64,000 bases of DNA from Vombatus ursinus (GCF_900497805.2 NW_020954581.1:4845145-4909144); one strand, 5' to 3'; numbered from the stretch's first letter, positions 1 to 10,310 are shown. Program-made: numbers and translations. Notes: generated from the letters alone by a model not told the origin.

Positions 1-730
1 AAAATGGACCATTCATCAAATATATGCTTCATAGCATGTGATATGTGTTTTCATGATGAAGAATCAAAAAATAGGCATCAAAACTTTGTGAACTCAATGC
101 CAAATCATGTAAAAAAAAGTTATTACAGCAAAAGGAGGAAGTATTACAAAAGAGAAGTTTGTAAATATGTAAAAGGCCGCATGTTTTATTGCTTAAGTCA
201 AAAAATTTAATTATTTTACTTTGTCCCAGTTAACTCATGTGCCACAGTGGATTTGGATAGGTAGCAGGATGCAAAACCAGTTCATGGAAATCATCAGCAA
301 ATCTATATAGTATTAAGAAAAACTAGGAAAAATACTAACAAGAGGAATTCCCTTCAAAATAACTACAAAATGCGTAGAATATTTTAGAGGTTCACCTATA
401 AAAGATTTACATGAATACATATAAATATACATACCACAATGGAGAAAATTATTAGAAAGGCAATATAAAAATATGACAATAATCCCTTACAGATCTAGTA
501 CCATAACAATAAGGTTACTGAGTTAATTTTAATACCTAGACAAAATAATAACAAAATCATTTGAATGAAGCAAACACAGGAAGTCTCAAGGAAAAAGTAC
601 AACTTGAAATGATAGAGAATTATCAAATGGGAGGCTATTTTGTTGTATCTTCTATCTTTATTTTATTTTAAATTTAAGGAATAAAACTAGCATTTCCATA
701 ACATAGTATAATTTAAAATAGATGATTACA
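1..730. other. AT-rich stretch without a gene; possible old L1 trace
   Basis: No gene is supported: the longest open frame is a 68-codon stretch of low-complexity composition. Around 340-420 the phrase aaaataactacaaaatgc followed by agaatattttagaggttcac resembles the ORF2 region of marsupial L1 just after the RT domain, in plus orientation, but the match is weak and short. The rest looks unassigned. Confidence 0.3.
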
Positions 731-1135
731 CATGAAACTGCAAATCTATTATGCCCAACTTGCTATTGCTTTTAAATATATAACAAAATTATCATGTAAA
801 TTTATTTTTGTTTTCCTTTATTTCTTTCCTTCCCTTACCTTCTCTACCCTAGAGATGGCTATCATTAGACACACATATGTAGATATAAGTAAATCATTCT
901 ATACATACTTCTATTTATCAGTTATTTCTCTAGATGCAGGTAACATCTTCCTTCATGTGTCCTTGGTAGTTAATTTGAGTATTTATACTAGTCAAAATGA
1001 CTTAATCACTCTAAGTTGTTCTTAAAACAATATTGCTGTTACTGTATACAATGTTCTCATGGTTCTGCTCATTTCATTCTTCATTATTTCATGCAAGTCT
1101 ATCCGTGAAATTATTTTATAAATCAATTGTCATGG
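731..1135 (-). mobile_element. L1 3' end, antisense fragment
   Basis: The plus strand reads as the complement of a marsupial L1 3' region: a T-rich start, then gctgttactgtatacaatg, tctcatggttctgctcattt and catgcaagtctatcc. The same landmarks recur in the sense L1 copies near 30.0, 55.55 and 62.3 kb. Only the last part of the element is present. It is old, with many differences from those copies. Confidence 0.65.
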
Positions 1136-1197
1136 AATTTGCTAGACACCGGTTAAAAACAGTAACAGATCAGTAAAAACAGATCAGTAAAACACAA

Positions 1198-2165
1198 CTG
1201 AAGAGCAGCAAACAGAGGCTTCTTGCAGAAGATGGGATATAAGCTGGGTCTTGAAGGAAGCCAAGAATTGGAATTGAGAAGGGTGAGCATTGAAGCCAAT
1301 AAGACACTCTAGGGGAAGACCAAGAGACTTGAGATGGAGTGCAATGTGTATGGAAAACCAAGTAGATGATTATGACTAGAACACAGAATGGGTGAAGAGG
1401 AGGATTATGTAAGAAGATTAGAAAACTAGGAAGGGGCAGGTACTGAAAAGCTTAAGAGCCAGTTGGAGGAATTTATAGTTGATCCAAGAGGTAATAGGGA
1501 GAAATTAGAGCTTATTGAGTAGGTAGGGTAACAGTCAGAGATTTGCTTCATGAAAATTTCTTGAAGTTGAATATTGCCAGTTTCCACCTTGTTGAGATCC
1601 AGAAGTAATTTGATAACTATGTGTAAGAAAAATTCAAGTGGGGAGACACTTAACATAGGGACCCAAATTAGAAGATGATTGCAATACTCCAGGTGGAGGC
1701 CTGAACTAGGGTGATAACTGTGGGCAGAGAGAAGAAATCATAAGATGTAGAGAATGAAACAAAAACATTCAGCCATTTATTATACATGTGGGGTAAATGA
1801 GAGTGAGTAGTCCAAGATGATGCCAAGATTGCAAACTTGGACACCTGGGAGGATGGGAGGATGGTGACTTCTACAATAATAAGGAAATTTAGGAGCAAGA
1901 AAAGGAATTTCATTCATCATCTGTATTATTGAATATTCTTTTCATTATTTTACAATCAATGAAGTTGGGCAAGATAATGAATTCTCCTTTGGATGTGGTG
2001 AGTATGAGATACTTATGGAATGTCCATTCGAGATATGTGATAGGCAGTTAGTGTTATGGGACAGAAGTTCAGGAAATAAATTAGGTCTGGATCTCTAGCT
2101 CTTGGAATCATCTACATAGTAGTGATAATTGAACCCATTGACCAAATTCTGGATCTTTACATATT
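1198..2165 (-). mobile_element. L2 (CR1-superfamily) LINE, antisense fragment
   Basis: Landmarks of antisense L2 come in the expected order: gctgggtcttgaaggaagcc, then ggtaatagggagaaatt, cctgaactagggtgataact, ccaagatgatgccaagattg, ctgggaggatgggaggatgg, tgtccattcgagatatgtga and tgatgatgattgaaccc-like text at the end. This covers the C-terminal part of the RT ORF and the start of the 3' region. The terminal L2 tail is missing. It is diverged and interrupted by small indels; no coding capacity remains. Confidence 0.75.
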
Positions 2166-2322
2166 GGTGAAGAAAATATATAATTGTAGTTATCTTCAAT
2201 AGAATGTATTTTTTGATGAATAAAGGTAAGTAATGAAATTCCATTCAATATAAATACCTATGTGTGTATATTTGTGTCTATACACACATATACAAGAATT
2301 TTATATTTATTAATATCTAAAG

Positions 2323-2342
2323 AAGAGAGAGAGAGAGAGAAA
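2323..2342. repeat. (GA)n microsatellite
   Basis: About ten GA units follow an AT-rich run. No associated element is recognised. Confidence 0.85.
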
Positions 2343-3061
2343 TCATAAGAGTAGGAACCTATCCTCCTTCATTGTTTCTTAAGATGTCTTTGTGAAAGAG
2401 AACAACTTTCTAAATGAAGGAGAATCAGTCCATCATGAGTATATGAATTATCAGGTTCTTTGAAGGCTTAGTAAACCAAGCAAGAAATCAGGAAGGACAG
2501 GTACAATCAACAGAGATGTCAACAAAGCAGTTGGTTAAACATTACTGAAAGTGATACCAAACTGGGAAGCAAGATAAATAGCAATAGATGTGATTTTTCT
2601 ATGCATAATCAAGAACTGATCATATATCTCATAGAGAAAAAAATGTTAAGCTAGTATGAGACATTACAACTATTCATCTACCTTATGCGGGATGGTGAGA
2701 ATTTACTCCGTTTTTACTATTATTCCTCAAAGTTTATCCCATCATTTGTTTTTATGTTTTATTATGGGGGAAGGGAAAATAGTAAATAAAAATCAAACAT
2801 TTACAGCAAATTTTCCATGTGTGGTTCAATAACTGGATCAAACTTCCTGAGGCAGGGCCCCAAACTCATGGAAATTACATGATTTATAGAGATCTTCAAG
2901 CACAGCCTAGAAATGGTATATAAAAAGGCTGTGGTCAATAGCACCATATTAATCATAAAAGCGTCGACTTGCTGCAAGTATTAAATAAATTTAACTTTTA
3001 TAGGGCCTTCTACAGTAATATCCTTCAGGGATAAAATTCACTCCTTGCCTTATCTTTTTCA

Positions 3062-3330
3062 CTGAAAAAGACAGAGACAGAAACATAAACAGACAGACAC
3101 AGAGAGAGAGGCAGAGAAAGACATAGAGACAGAGACAAATATAAGGAGAGGAGAAGAGAGAAAGAGAGACATACAGAGAGAGACAGAGAGATAGACAATG
3201 AGATAGACAGGGGCTGAGAGGTAAACTGAGAAGAAAGACAGAGAGATAGAGACAAGACTCAGGAGAAAGAGAGAGGTAAGAGACCAGAAGGAGAAAGAGA
3301 AAAACCATTTTGTTTAAAAAAAAAAAAAAG
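3062..3330. repeat. Purine-rich (GACAGA/GAGA)n tract with poly-A
   Basis: Imperfect repeats of acagag, gagaga and gatag run for about 250 bp, almost free of pyrimidines on the plus strand apart from the C of GACA, and end in an A13 run near 3317. The long serine/leucine frames readable on the minus strand come from this composition and are not genes. Confidence 0.85.
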
Positions 3331-3367
3331 TACACAGGATAGTTAATCTCCACCCTAAGTAGTCAGC

Positions 3368-3542
3368 AGGATAGCTAGGAGTACAGTGAATAGAGCACGG
3401 GACTCGGAATGAAAAAGCCTCAGTTACTCATCTGCAAAAATGAGTTGGAGAGGAAATGGCAAACCACTCTAATGTTTTGTGAATAAAACCCCAGAATGGG
3501 ATCATGAAGAAACAGATATGATTGAACTACAGCAACAAAACC
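3368..3542 (+). mobile_element. Mar-1-class CORE-SINE, shortened
   Basis: A tRNA-like head (ggatagctaggagtacagtg, aatagagcacgggactcgg) is joined to the BovB/RTE-type tail (ggaaatggcaaaccactc, gggatcatgaagaaacag, ending in acagcaacaa). The central part with the B box and CORE is mostly lost, so the copy is internally deleted. The tail is what identifies Mar-1, which is mobilised by RTE LINEs. Confidence 0.7.
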
Positions 3543-3595
3543 AAATAGTCAGCAGGTCTCCTTTCAAGGACCCACCCCTGCTGCTCAGAATCTCA

Positions 3596-3596
<1 letters not shown>

Positions 3597-3628
<32 letters not shown>

Positions 3629-3640
3629 TCTCTCTCCATA
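3597..3640. repeat. (CT)n microsatellite
   Basis: A run of tc units with two ttt interruptions, followed by a short (TATG)n run. Confidence 0.9.
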
Positions 3641-3897
3641 TTTATGTGTATATATATGTATGTATGTATCTTAGCATATCTTGATTCAGATTTTTTTTTT
3701 AATTTTTCAGAGAATCCAGATCTTTCTGAGTGAGTTGTTGACAGGTCATCTGAAGAGTCTTTCAGCATGTCTACATGGACAAAAGGAAATGGCAGATCTG
3801 AAATCTCCAGCAGTGACTACAAGAACTGTATGGAGTCCTACATGTGCTCCTGCATCATTCTGCAAAGATTTTGCTGTTCTTTGTTTCTGAAACTTCT

Positions 3898-4026
3898 TTT
3901 TTGGAGGAAGGAAGGAAAGGAGGGAGGGTAAAAGAGAAAGAAGGGAGGGAAGAAGGAAGAAAGAAAAAAGATAGAGAGAGAGAGAGAAAGACAGAGATAG
4001 AGAGAAAGACAGAAAGAGAGAGAGAA
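3898..4026. repeat. GGAA/GAGA purine tract
   Basis: Overlapping ggaagg, gaaaga and gagaga units form a 125-bp polypurine run. An apparent 193-codon plus frame passes through it, but its composition (R/E/K-rich, then unrelated sequence) gives no sign of a protein. Confidence 0.85.
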
Positions 4027-4550
4027 TTTTCTTACTGCCTTTTGCTTTCCAAATTTTTACATCTTCACTATTTCAAACACAGGATCCTCATTGAATCCTC
4101 CCTATTAACAGAAGAAAAAAACTTGGAAAAACCTGGGCAAAACCAATGGACAAAGTACCTGTCACAATATTCACCATTCTATTCCCATAGACCCCCCATC
4201 TTTCCTTCAAGAAGAAGGAAGTATATATCATCATCTGTTCTCTGGAATTATGATGAATCATTACATTTTTTCTTCACTCCATTGTCTTTTATCATGTTAC
4301 ACTGTTGCTGTCATTGTATATATTTTCCTGGTCAAGTTTTGTGTATGTTGTCTCTGCTCCAGCTCCAATCTTCTCAGATGTATGCTCCATTGCTGACCCC
4401 ACCAAAACTGTGTGAGGAGGAGTAAAGTGACAGTATGTGTCTTTCAAGTTTGTCAATTTACAAGTATGTCTATTAACCACAAATGACCTACCTAAATGAC
4501 AATAGGATCACAACAAAAGATCAAATGTGGAAACTAGCTGCTCAGTCCAG

Positions 4551-5045
4551 TAGGAAATATTTATTGTGTGCTGACCATGGCTGTTGAGGCAGCTGTGTGG
4601 CACAGTGGACAGAGCTCTGGGCTTGAAGTCAAGAAGACTTGAGTTCAAATATGGCCTCAGACACTTACTAGCTGTGTGACCTTGGATAAATCCCTTAACC
4701 CTGTTTACCTCAGTTTCCTCATCTGTAAAATGAGCTATAGAAGGAAATAAATGCAAACAACTTCAACATCTTTGCTAAGAAAACACTAAATGGGGTCATA
4801 AAGAGTCAGACATAACTGAAATGACTGAACAACAATAACCATGGACATTTCACTGTTTGAGGTACTTGAGTGACTATGTTATCTCATTTGATTCTCATAA
4901 CAATCCTACAATGTTGCTGTGACTACTTTTTCCCCCATTTTATAAATGAGGACAGTGAGAATAAAAGAGGATAAGTAATTTGGCCAGGGTCATAGTTTAA
5001 TAAATGTCTGAGGACAGATGCAAAGGCAGGTCTTAACTCTAAGGG
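4551..5045 (-). mobile_element. MIR SINE, antisense, split by a Mar-1
   Basis: The two parts are 4551-4580 (aaatatttattgtgtgctga) and 4838-5045 (ttatctcatttgattctcat, cccccattttataaatgagg, ggccagggtcatagtttaat). Together they give the usual antisense MIR order. The Mar-1 at 4585-4837 lies between them, flanked by accatgg on both sides. Confidence 0.7.
4585..4840 (+). mobile_element. Mar-1 CORE-SINE, near full length
   Basis: In order: tRNA-like head (ggcagctgtgtggcacagtg), B-box region (gagttcaaatatggcctcag), CORE (cttactagctgtgtgacctt, cagtttcctcatctgtaaaa) and the BovB/RTE-type tail (agaaggaaataaatgcaaac, aatggggtcataaagagtca, ending in gactgaacaacaa). The 7-bp repeat accatgg at 4574-4580 and 4838-4844 is a possible target-site duplication. 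It sits inside an older MIR. Confidence 0.85.
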
Positions 5046-5154
5046 TAGAGTTCTGTACCAAATGTCATCTCATTAGAAGTTACCACCCAAGGAATTTCTT
5101 ACGTGATTATAAATTAATGAGCCAAAAAAAGATATAATGCTAAAGATCCCTTAG

Positions 5155-5315
5155 ATTAGGAATTGTGGCATGGTTGGATTTAACATTGAACTTGAAGTCA
5201 GAGAGAATGGATTCAAATCCTGCCTGTGGCACTTACTAGCTACATGACCATGCACAAGTTACATGGAAAATGTCCCAAGTTTGGAAACCCGGGTTACAAT
5301 AGATATTAGTATCTT
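5155..5315 (+). mobile_element. MIR-type SINE fragment
   Basis: Recognisable parts are tgaagtcagagagaatgg, attcaaatcctgcctgtggc, acttactagctacatgacca and a decayed CORE. The 3' part after gcacaagttacatgg is lost or unrecognisable. Confidence 0.6.
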
Positions 5316-5329
5316 CATTTTACTGAGGA

Positions 5330-6115
5330 GGAACCCCAGAGTCACAGAAGTCAAATGATTCTCCTAATTGGTAGAGAGAGTGCTAACTCAACGCTTCATG
5401 AATGAATGAGGGATAGAATCGGTTCAAGAGCTTAGTAGAGAAGACTTGCTTTCTTTAATAGGACTTATGTGATGTCAGACTCTCTTTCAGACTGAATACA
5501 GACTTGTGGAAAGATAAAGAAAGACTCTGGAAGCTGCAGACCTGTAGGGGAAGCCAATCCCATAAGATATCCTTAATTTCTATCTTTCCTTCCTGGAATG
5601 TTTATGGAATTTCACATTGGATTAGATTGGACTTCTCAAGTTGAACTGAGATCTGATCTGATCTGATTCCCATCTAAACAACTCATTTGCTCTGAGTATT
5701 TTCTGGTATATTCTAATCTGTAAAACCAATATTTTCTGCACACTATCTGCTTGGGTATGAGTTTACTCTCTTTTCACTATCTCTGATGACCTTTTGTGTA
5801 ACCAGTGTTTGGTGGGAAGTTAAGTCTACCAGTGTCAGCCAGGGGTAACCCTCCCAACTAGGAAGGAGAACAGGCAAGAAAGCAGCTTTTAGTTTTGAAT
5901 CTACTGTACCAATCGACCAGTAATATTTAATGGGGTAGATAGATATAATTCTAGACTGGTATCTTCTCTAAAACAGGGGAAAAAGTACCCAGCCCAGAGG
6001 TACTCTAAGGTTTTCCTGACCCACCACCTGGGAGCCATATTTTAGATAACCCATGTGAATATACCTATCTTACATGAGCAGCAGAAACCTTTACTATCAT
6101 ACTTACTTAACTTTC
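5330..6115. other. No gene or repeat recognised
   Basis: About 780 bp of mixed-composition sequence with no reading frame of note. It contains a short tandem GATCT run near 5648-5667. It could hold a diverged element whose family I do not recognise. Confidence 0.4.
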
Positions 6116-6117
6116 TG

Positions 6118-6165
6118 GTTGTATGTAAAGTGCTATATAAATGTCATTACTACCAAGAATAATAT
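6118..6165 (+). mobile_element. MIR 3' end fragment
   Basis: The phrase gtaaagtgctatataaatgt followed by cattactac is the usual end of marsupial MIR copies. Nothing upstream of it aligns. Confidence 0.45.
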
Positions 6166-6186
6166 AGAATGTATATATCATACACC

Positions 6187-6333
6187 AGTGCTACCAGTAA
6201 CCTCTAAATTTTGTTGCCCTGGGACAAAATTCTAGTCACCTAAACTTAGTTACAGCTACATAATGGAATAAAAGTGAGGACTTTTTGAATTACATATAGA
6301 ATATGTATTAATAAATACTGCTAAACAACTTCT
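6187..6333 (+). repeat. Inverted repeat, left arm
   Basis: These 147 bp are the reverse complement of 8829-8975, with 7 differences by hand alignment (about 95% identity) and no gap. The arm begins agtgctaccagtaacctc and ends ctgctaaacaacttct. No third copy was seen in the window. The family is not recognised; the arm has no terminal repeats of its own. Confidence 0.9.
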
Positions 6334-6779
6334 ACAACTTCTCTTGAGTACCAATCACACGTCACCAACTGCTTATTGGACATTTCAAATTGGATGTTCT
6401 GTAAACACCTCAAACTTACCATGCCCAAAACTAACTCATTATATTGTCTTCAAATATTTCCCCTCTTCCCAACTTCCCTTTTACTGTCAAGATCCTTCCT
6501 CCCCAAGCCTCATAGACATCAAAGCTTGCAACTTTACTCTCATCCCCAACTTCTCACACTCATTCATCCCACAACGCAATCTGATGCCAAATCTTTTCAT
6601 TGATGTCTGTACAGCATCTTACTTCTCTGTATTAACAGAGCCCCTACCCTAGCATACACTCCCTCCATTCCTGCTCTGATCGTCTTCTAATTTGAGTACT
6701 TGTCCCAAATCTCTCCCTACTCCAATCTATCTTCCACTTAGAAGCCACAGTTATTTTCCTAAGTGAAAATCTGACCATG

Positions 6780-6780
<1 letters not shown>

Positions 6781-6823
<43 letters not shown>
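6781..6823. repeat. (CA)21 microsatellite
   Basis: An uninterrupted CA run of about 42 bp that expanded inside the L2 after ctgaccatgc. It is a likely polymorphic marker. Confidence 0.95.
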
Positions 6824-6824
<1 letters not shown>

Positions 6825-7185
6825 ATCCCAACCCTCCAGCCCTGCTCCCTCAGTAAACTCTAATGACTCTCTATTTCCTCCAGAATCAAAGGAGGTCCTG
6901 TTTGATATTTGAATACTTTATAATCTGGTTAACATCTTCCTACATTTCCAATCTTCTTAGATTTCACTCACTGCTATATATTCTACAGTCCAGCCTTATT
7001 GGCCTCCTTGATGTTCCTCTCATCTGGCTGTCTATTGCCAATTTCTATGCCTTTGAACACTGCCCCCCCCTTCTCCTGGAATGCTCACTCTTCTTAATTC
7101 CACCTCTTCTTTTCTCAAGTTTCCTTCAAAAGTCAGCCTGAATCCCACCTTCTTTAGGAAATCTTTTTGGTTCTTCCCCATGTAT

Positions 7186-7785
7186 AAGGCAAGAAGGATT
7201 TATTAAGGCTTTAATAACTTATTTGGTCCCAACCAGCACTATGCTAAGCATTAGTGATATAAATATAAGCAAAAGGAAAGATAGTTCTTGTCCTGAAGGA
7301 GATTACACTTTAATGGGGGAAAATAATATGCAAAAGAAACCTAGGAAGGGGTGGAACTCCCCATCTTCTACCCTGTTTGGGTAATACCCTGTTATTGAAA
7401 TTCAGAAAGTCAGAAGCACAGCTGGGAGGGAAATGAAGGTTTTCTGGCTGGGCCCCTCCCCAAAATGGAGGAAATGGGAGGAACCCACCAGTAGTGAAAG
7501 GGATCAGCAGCAAAAGGGTGTTCCAGTAAGACAGGGCCACAAGGGTAGATGGGTGTTCCAGGCAAGGAGGCCCCAGGAATTGAATGAAGTTCCAAGATGT
7601 AGCTGCAACTGAGCAGTGATATTGAAGTCCAGAAAGTCAGAAGCACAGTCAGAAGGGGATGAAGTTTGGTCAGTCAGGACCCTTCCCCAAAATAGAAGGA
7701 AAGGAACCCAACTTGGGAGCAGGAGCCTGGCATGGTAGAGGGATTTTCTAGGATAAGGGGGCCACAGGGACTGATGGATGTTCTC
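7186..7785 (-). mobile_element. Chimeric insert: L2-like tail joined to a GC-rich direct repeat
   Basis: Lies between the two halves of the L2. At its left, 7195-7325, is an antisense L2-like 3' end (aggatttattaaggc, agcactatgctaagcatt, ggagattacactttaatggg). The rest is GC-richer and holds a direct repeat with 227-bp spacing: cagaaagtcagaagcacag begins at 7403 and again at 7630, followed in both units by cccctcc/ccttcc-ccaaaat and later by gggccaca-ggg. No clear target-site duplication. Read in minus orientation it would be a GC-rich body ending in an L2 tail. Confidence 0.5.
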
Positions 7786-8104
7786 TACTGATAGTGCATT
7801 CTCCTCTGAGATTACCTCCTATCTACTCTATGTACCTCTTATCTGTACCTAGTTATTTCCATACTGTCTCCTCCATTAGAATGTGAACTTGAGAGCAAGA
7901 GTTGTATTTTTGTCTTTCTTTCAATCCCCAGCACTTACTATAGTGTCAGCACATAGTAATAAATTCTTCATTAATGATTGTTGACTAGTTGACTGGTTGA
8001 CTGAAGGTTATGAATCTAGAAATTTTATTTCTGTCTTTAACACATTTTTGAAAGGTGCTTCTCACAGGGCTTTTTCAGTTTGGTTTGATCCGGCTTAAAC
8101 TGAT

Positions 8105-8325
8105 TATGGTGCAGTAAATAGAGTGCTGGACTTGGAGTCAGGAGTAGATGAATTCAAATCATGCCTCAGATACTTACTAATTTTGTGACCTCAGGCAAGT
8201 CACTTAACCTCTGTCTGCCTCAATTTCCTCATATGTAAAATGGAAATAATAACAGCACCTATCTCAAAGTGTTGTGAGCATCAAATGAGGATCAAATATG
8301 TAAATCATTTTGCAGACCTTATTTT
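8105..8325 (+). mobile_element. MIR SINE, full length
   Basis: The tRNA-like head (gtgcagtaaatagagtgctg), B-box (gaattcaaatcatgcctcag), CORE (gcaagtcacttaacctctgt, caatttcctcatatgtaaaa) and 3' part (agtgttgtgagcatcaaatg, cattttgcagacctt) are all present in order. Confidence 0.8.
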
Positions 8326-8327
8326 TT

Positions 8328-8472
8328 GCCCTTCATTTTCAAAGAGGACCCATGACATCACAAGGGGATACCTTGACTTATATATGAATTGGATTTAAGT
8401 GAGGCAGAGTTACACAAAGTCATTGGCCTCACTCTCTCTTCCAGAGTCATCAAAGTTCAGTGGCATGACAAA
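8328..8472 (+). repeat. Interspersed repeat of unnamed family, copy A
   Basis: Shares a common order of words with 20923-21045: ccttcatt, gaagagga/gaagacaa, catgacatc, gaattggatttaagtgagg and a following gcagag/gagggc. The text (ending gcctcactctctcttccaga) matches a repeat I recall as widespread in marsupials, but I cannot name the family with confidence. Confidence 0.55.
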
Positions 8473-8521
8473 AATAAAACTTAAAGTACTGTATACTTGC
8501 TAGTTATAATTACTGTTAATT

Positions 8522-8595
8522 GTAGAAGTAGCAGCAGCAGCTATAGCAGCTCCAGTAATAGCAGTCTCAATGTTACTAATAATGGAAGTAGTAGT

Positions 8596-8674
<79 letters not shown>

Positions 8675-8757
8675 ATAGTAATAGTGATAGTAGTAGTGAT
8701 GGTGGTGGTGGTAGTAGTAGTAGTGATAGTAGTAGTACTGGTAGTAGTAGTAGTACT
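8522..8757. repeat. Compound trinucleotide repeat (GCA)15-(GTA)n-(GGT)n
   Basis: A pure run of 15 GCA units at 8597-8641 is followed by interrupted GTA units, a short GGT run and more GTA to about 8757. A degenerate GCA/GTA lead-in starts at 8522. Poly-Ser, poly-Ala/Val and poly-Tyr frames result from the trinucleotide period and are not genes. Confidence 0.95.
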
Positions 8758-8828
8758 TCACCTCTTAGTAGGACTAAAATTTTTCAAAAGTAGAGAAAAG
8801 AAAATTTAAAAGTTGTGCACATTTTTAA

Positions 8829-8975
8829 AGAAGTTGTTTAGCAGTATTTACTGATGTATATTCTATATGTAATTCAAAAAGTCCTCACTTTTATTCCATT
8901 ATGTAGCTATAACTCAGTTGAGGTGACTAGAATTTTGTCCCAGGGCAACAAAATTTAGAGGTTACTGGTAGCACT
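8829..8975 (-). repeat. Inverted repeat, right arm
   Basis: Reverse complement of 6187-6333, with 7 mismatches in 147 positions clustered in two spots (the segment after tctagtcacct and the segment before aaatactgctaaac). The arms enclose about 2.5 kb. Confidence 0.9.
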
Positions 8976-9188
8976 TGTAATGATAAGAAGAAAAAAAAGA
9001 AAAAAAAATACCTGAATTTAACTTTAGGTAGGAAGAATAATTGGCTAAGATAGAAAGCTACCACAGAATTCACTTCTTCCCCTGGCTCTGGTCACATACT
9101 AAGTACGTTTCATCCCAGGCCATCCTTTCCTGCTCCATCCATCCACCCAGATGATTGTACCAGAATCAAAATGCTAATTATAGCTTTT

Positions 9189-9385
9189 CCTTGGTAGAGA
9201 ATTTTTTTAATTTTTTAAAAAAATTTTATTTTAAGTCAATTGGGGTTAAGTGACTTGCCCATGGTCACACAACTAGTAAATGTCAAGTGTTTGGTCTGAG
9301 GTCGGATTTGAACTCAGTTCCTCCTGACTTCATGGCTGGCGCTCTATGCACTGTGCCACCTAGCGGCTCCCCTTGGTAGAGGATT
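9189..9385 (-). mobile_element. WSINE1-type SINE with target-site duplication
   Basis: Body about 9204-9370, antisense: poly-T/A start, caattggggttaagtgactt, gcccatggtcacacaactag, gtcaagtgtttggtctgagg, gaactcagttcctcctgact and agcggctcccc. Flanked by ccttggtagagaatt (9189-9203) and ccttggtagaggatt (9371-9385), 14 of 15 identical. A tRNA-derived SINE of this type is known from Australian marsupials and is thought to be RTE-mobilised. Few differences from the copy at 28386. Confidence 0.85.
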
Positions 9386-9550
9386 TAAAGAACCATTTTA
9401 TCATAAAAAATATGGACCTGCCTTGATTAGTTCACAAATTTTTGTGAAAGAATTTTGATATGGCTTCTGTAGTTTCAGTGACCATAGCCTTTGCTTTCTG
9501 TGTGAATTGTCCATGTGTGTGGCATGTAGAAAACATCTGTGATTATATGA

Positions 9551-9600
9551 AATAAGATACTACCCCTGTCCTCAAGGAGTATATGACATAGTGGAGATTA
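9551..9600 (-). mobile_element. L2 3' end fragment, antisense
   Basis: Only cctgtcctcaaggagtatat and the flanking gacatagtggaga match the antisense L2 tail. Confidence 0.35.
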
Positions 9601-9604
9601 ACAA

Positions 9605-10225
9605 ATTGATTTCTAGTGATATCTTTACATTTTCCAATACATCCTTTCCTGTTCCCACTCCCAGTGAGCCAATTCTCACAATAAGAAATAAAAAGAGGGT
9701 AGGGGACAGTTTGGCAGAACTAAACAACACTTTGATAAAATCTGACATTCACACCCATATTCCTCCACTTATGCAAAGCAGGAAATCCCTTTGGAGGAGG
9801 GGAGCAGAGGGGGTAATGCAATAGTTATTGTTATGGATATCATACTTGAAACTGCACATTAATCATAAACATCAAGAACAAATGTGCCTAAAGCAAGTAA
9901 AATGAGAGCTGAGTTTCCTAGTAGAAATGGTTGGTCTTGATCTAAGCAACCACAGGGTTTTGACTTTATAAGGATTGTTTTAAGAGAGCATGGTGGAAAA
10001 TTGAATGTGAGGGTAAGGGGCAATTCCATAGCCATAAGGCAGGAGCCCATGAGACAGGGAGAAAGAGATAGAATGAGTCTGAGACTGGCACATAGTCCCC
10101 AGTAATTAGTCAGTCTGAAATGAGTACAATAGTTTTTCATTTTAAAAAGACCCTCCACAAAGTCGAAGTCCCTCCCCTCCATCTAATAAGTAAATTTTTT
10201 TTTTTAAATCTGCCTGTCAGTTGTT
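9605..10225. other. No gene or repeat recognised
   Basis: Mixed-composition sequence. A 107-codon minus frame at 9859-10182 shows no domain, signal peptide or family resemblance and is judged chance. Confidence 0.4.
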
Positions 10226-10310
10226 ACTACCCCTATTTTCTCATCTGTGAAATGAAGAGGTTGGATATTATTACAGTCGTAACCCTATAATCCTAAAATC
10301 CTATAAGTCC
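10226..10310 (+). mobile_element. MIR3 3' half, sense
   Basis: ctattttctcatctgtgaaa followed by tgaagaggttggatattatt and repeats of cctataa match the end of MIR3, where a decision-like ggttggactagatga segment precedes a string of tct/tat words. Confidence 0.45.

Larger units (their letters stand above)
6343..7985 (+). mobile_element. L2 (CR1-superfamily) LINE, sense, interrupted
   Basis: Sense L2 landmarks run from the end of the RT ORF (attggacatttcaaattgg, aaactaactcattatattgt, ttattttcctaagtgaaaat, ctctatttcctccagaatca, ggcctccttgatgttcctct) through tcctggaatgctcactcttc to ccaccttctttaggaaatct at about 7160. They resume at 7790 (tctgagattacctcctatct, ccattagaatgtgaacttga, cagcacttactatagtgtca) and end in the TTGACT repeats near 7985. 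A (CA)n at 6781 and a 600-bp insert at about 7186-7785 interrupt it. Reading frames in it are degenerate. Confidence 0.8.

Noticed and set aside
2991-3353. Ser/Leu-rich minus frames of 76-120 codons
   Set aside because: Reverse complement of a GACAGA/GAGA tract; the same artefact appears at 45496-45944.
3844-4425. 193-codon plus frame
   Set aside because: Starts in a purine tract, has no domain and continues into unrelated AT-rich text and the end of a repeat-bearing region; composition is not protein-like.
5400-6110. Possible LTR or other long repeat
   Set aside because: Composition and lack of SINE/LINE words raised the idea, but no terminal repeats or polyadenylation layout could be shown.
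8497-8809. Poly-Ser and poly-Ala/Val frames of 79-98 codons
   Set aside because: Explained by the GCA/GTA/GGT microsatellite.
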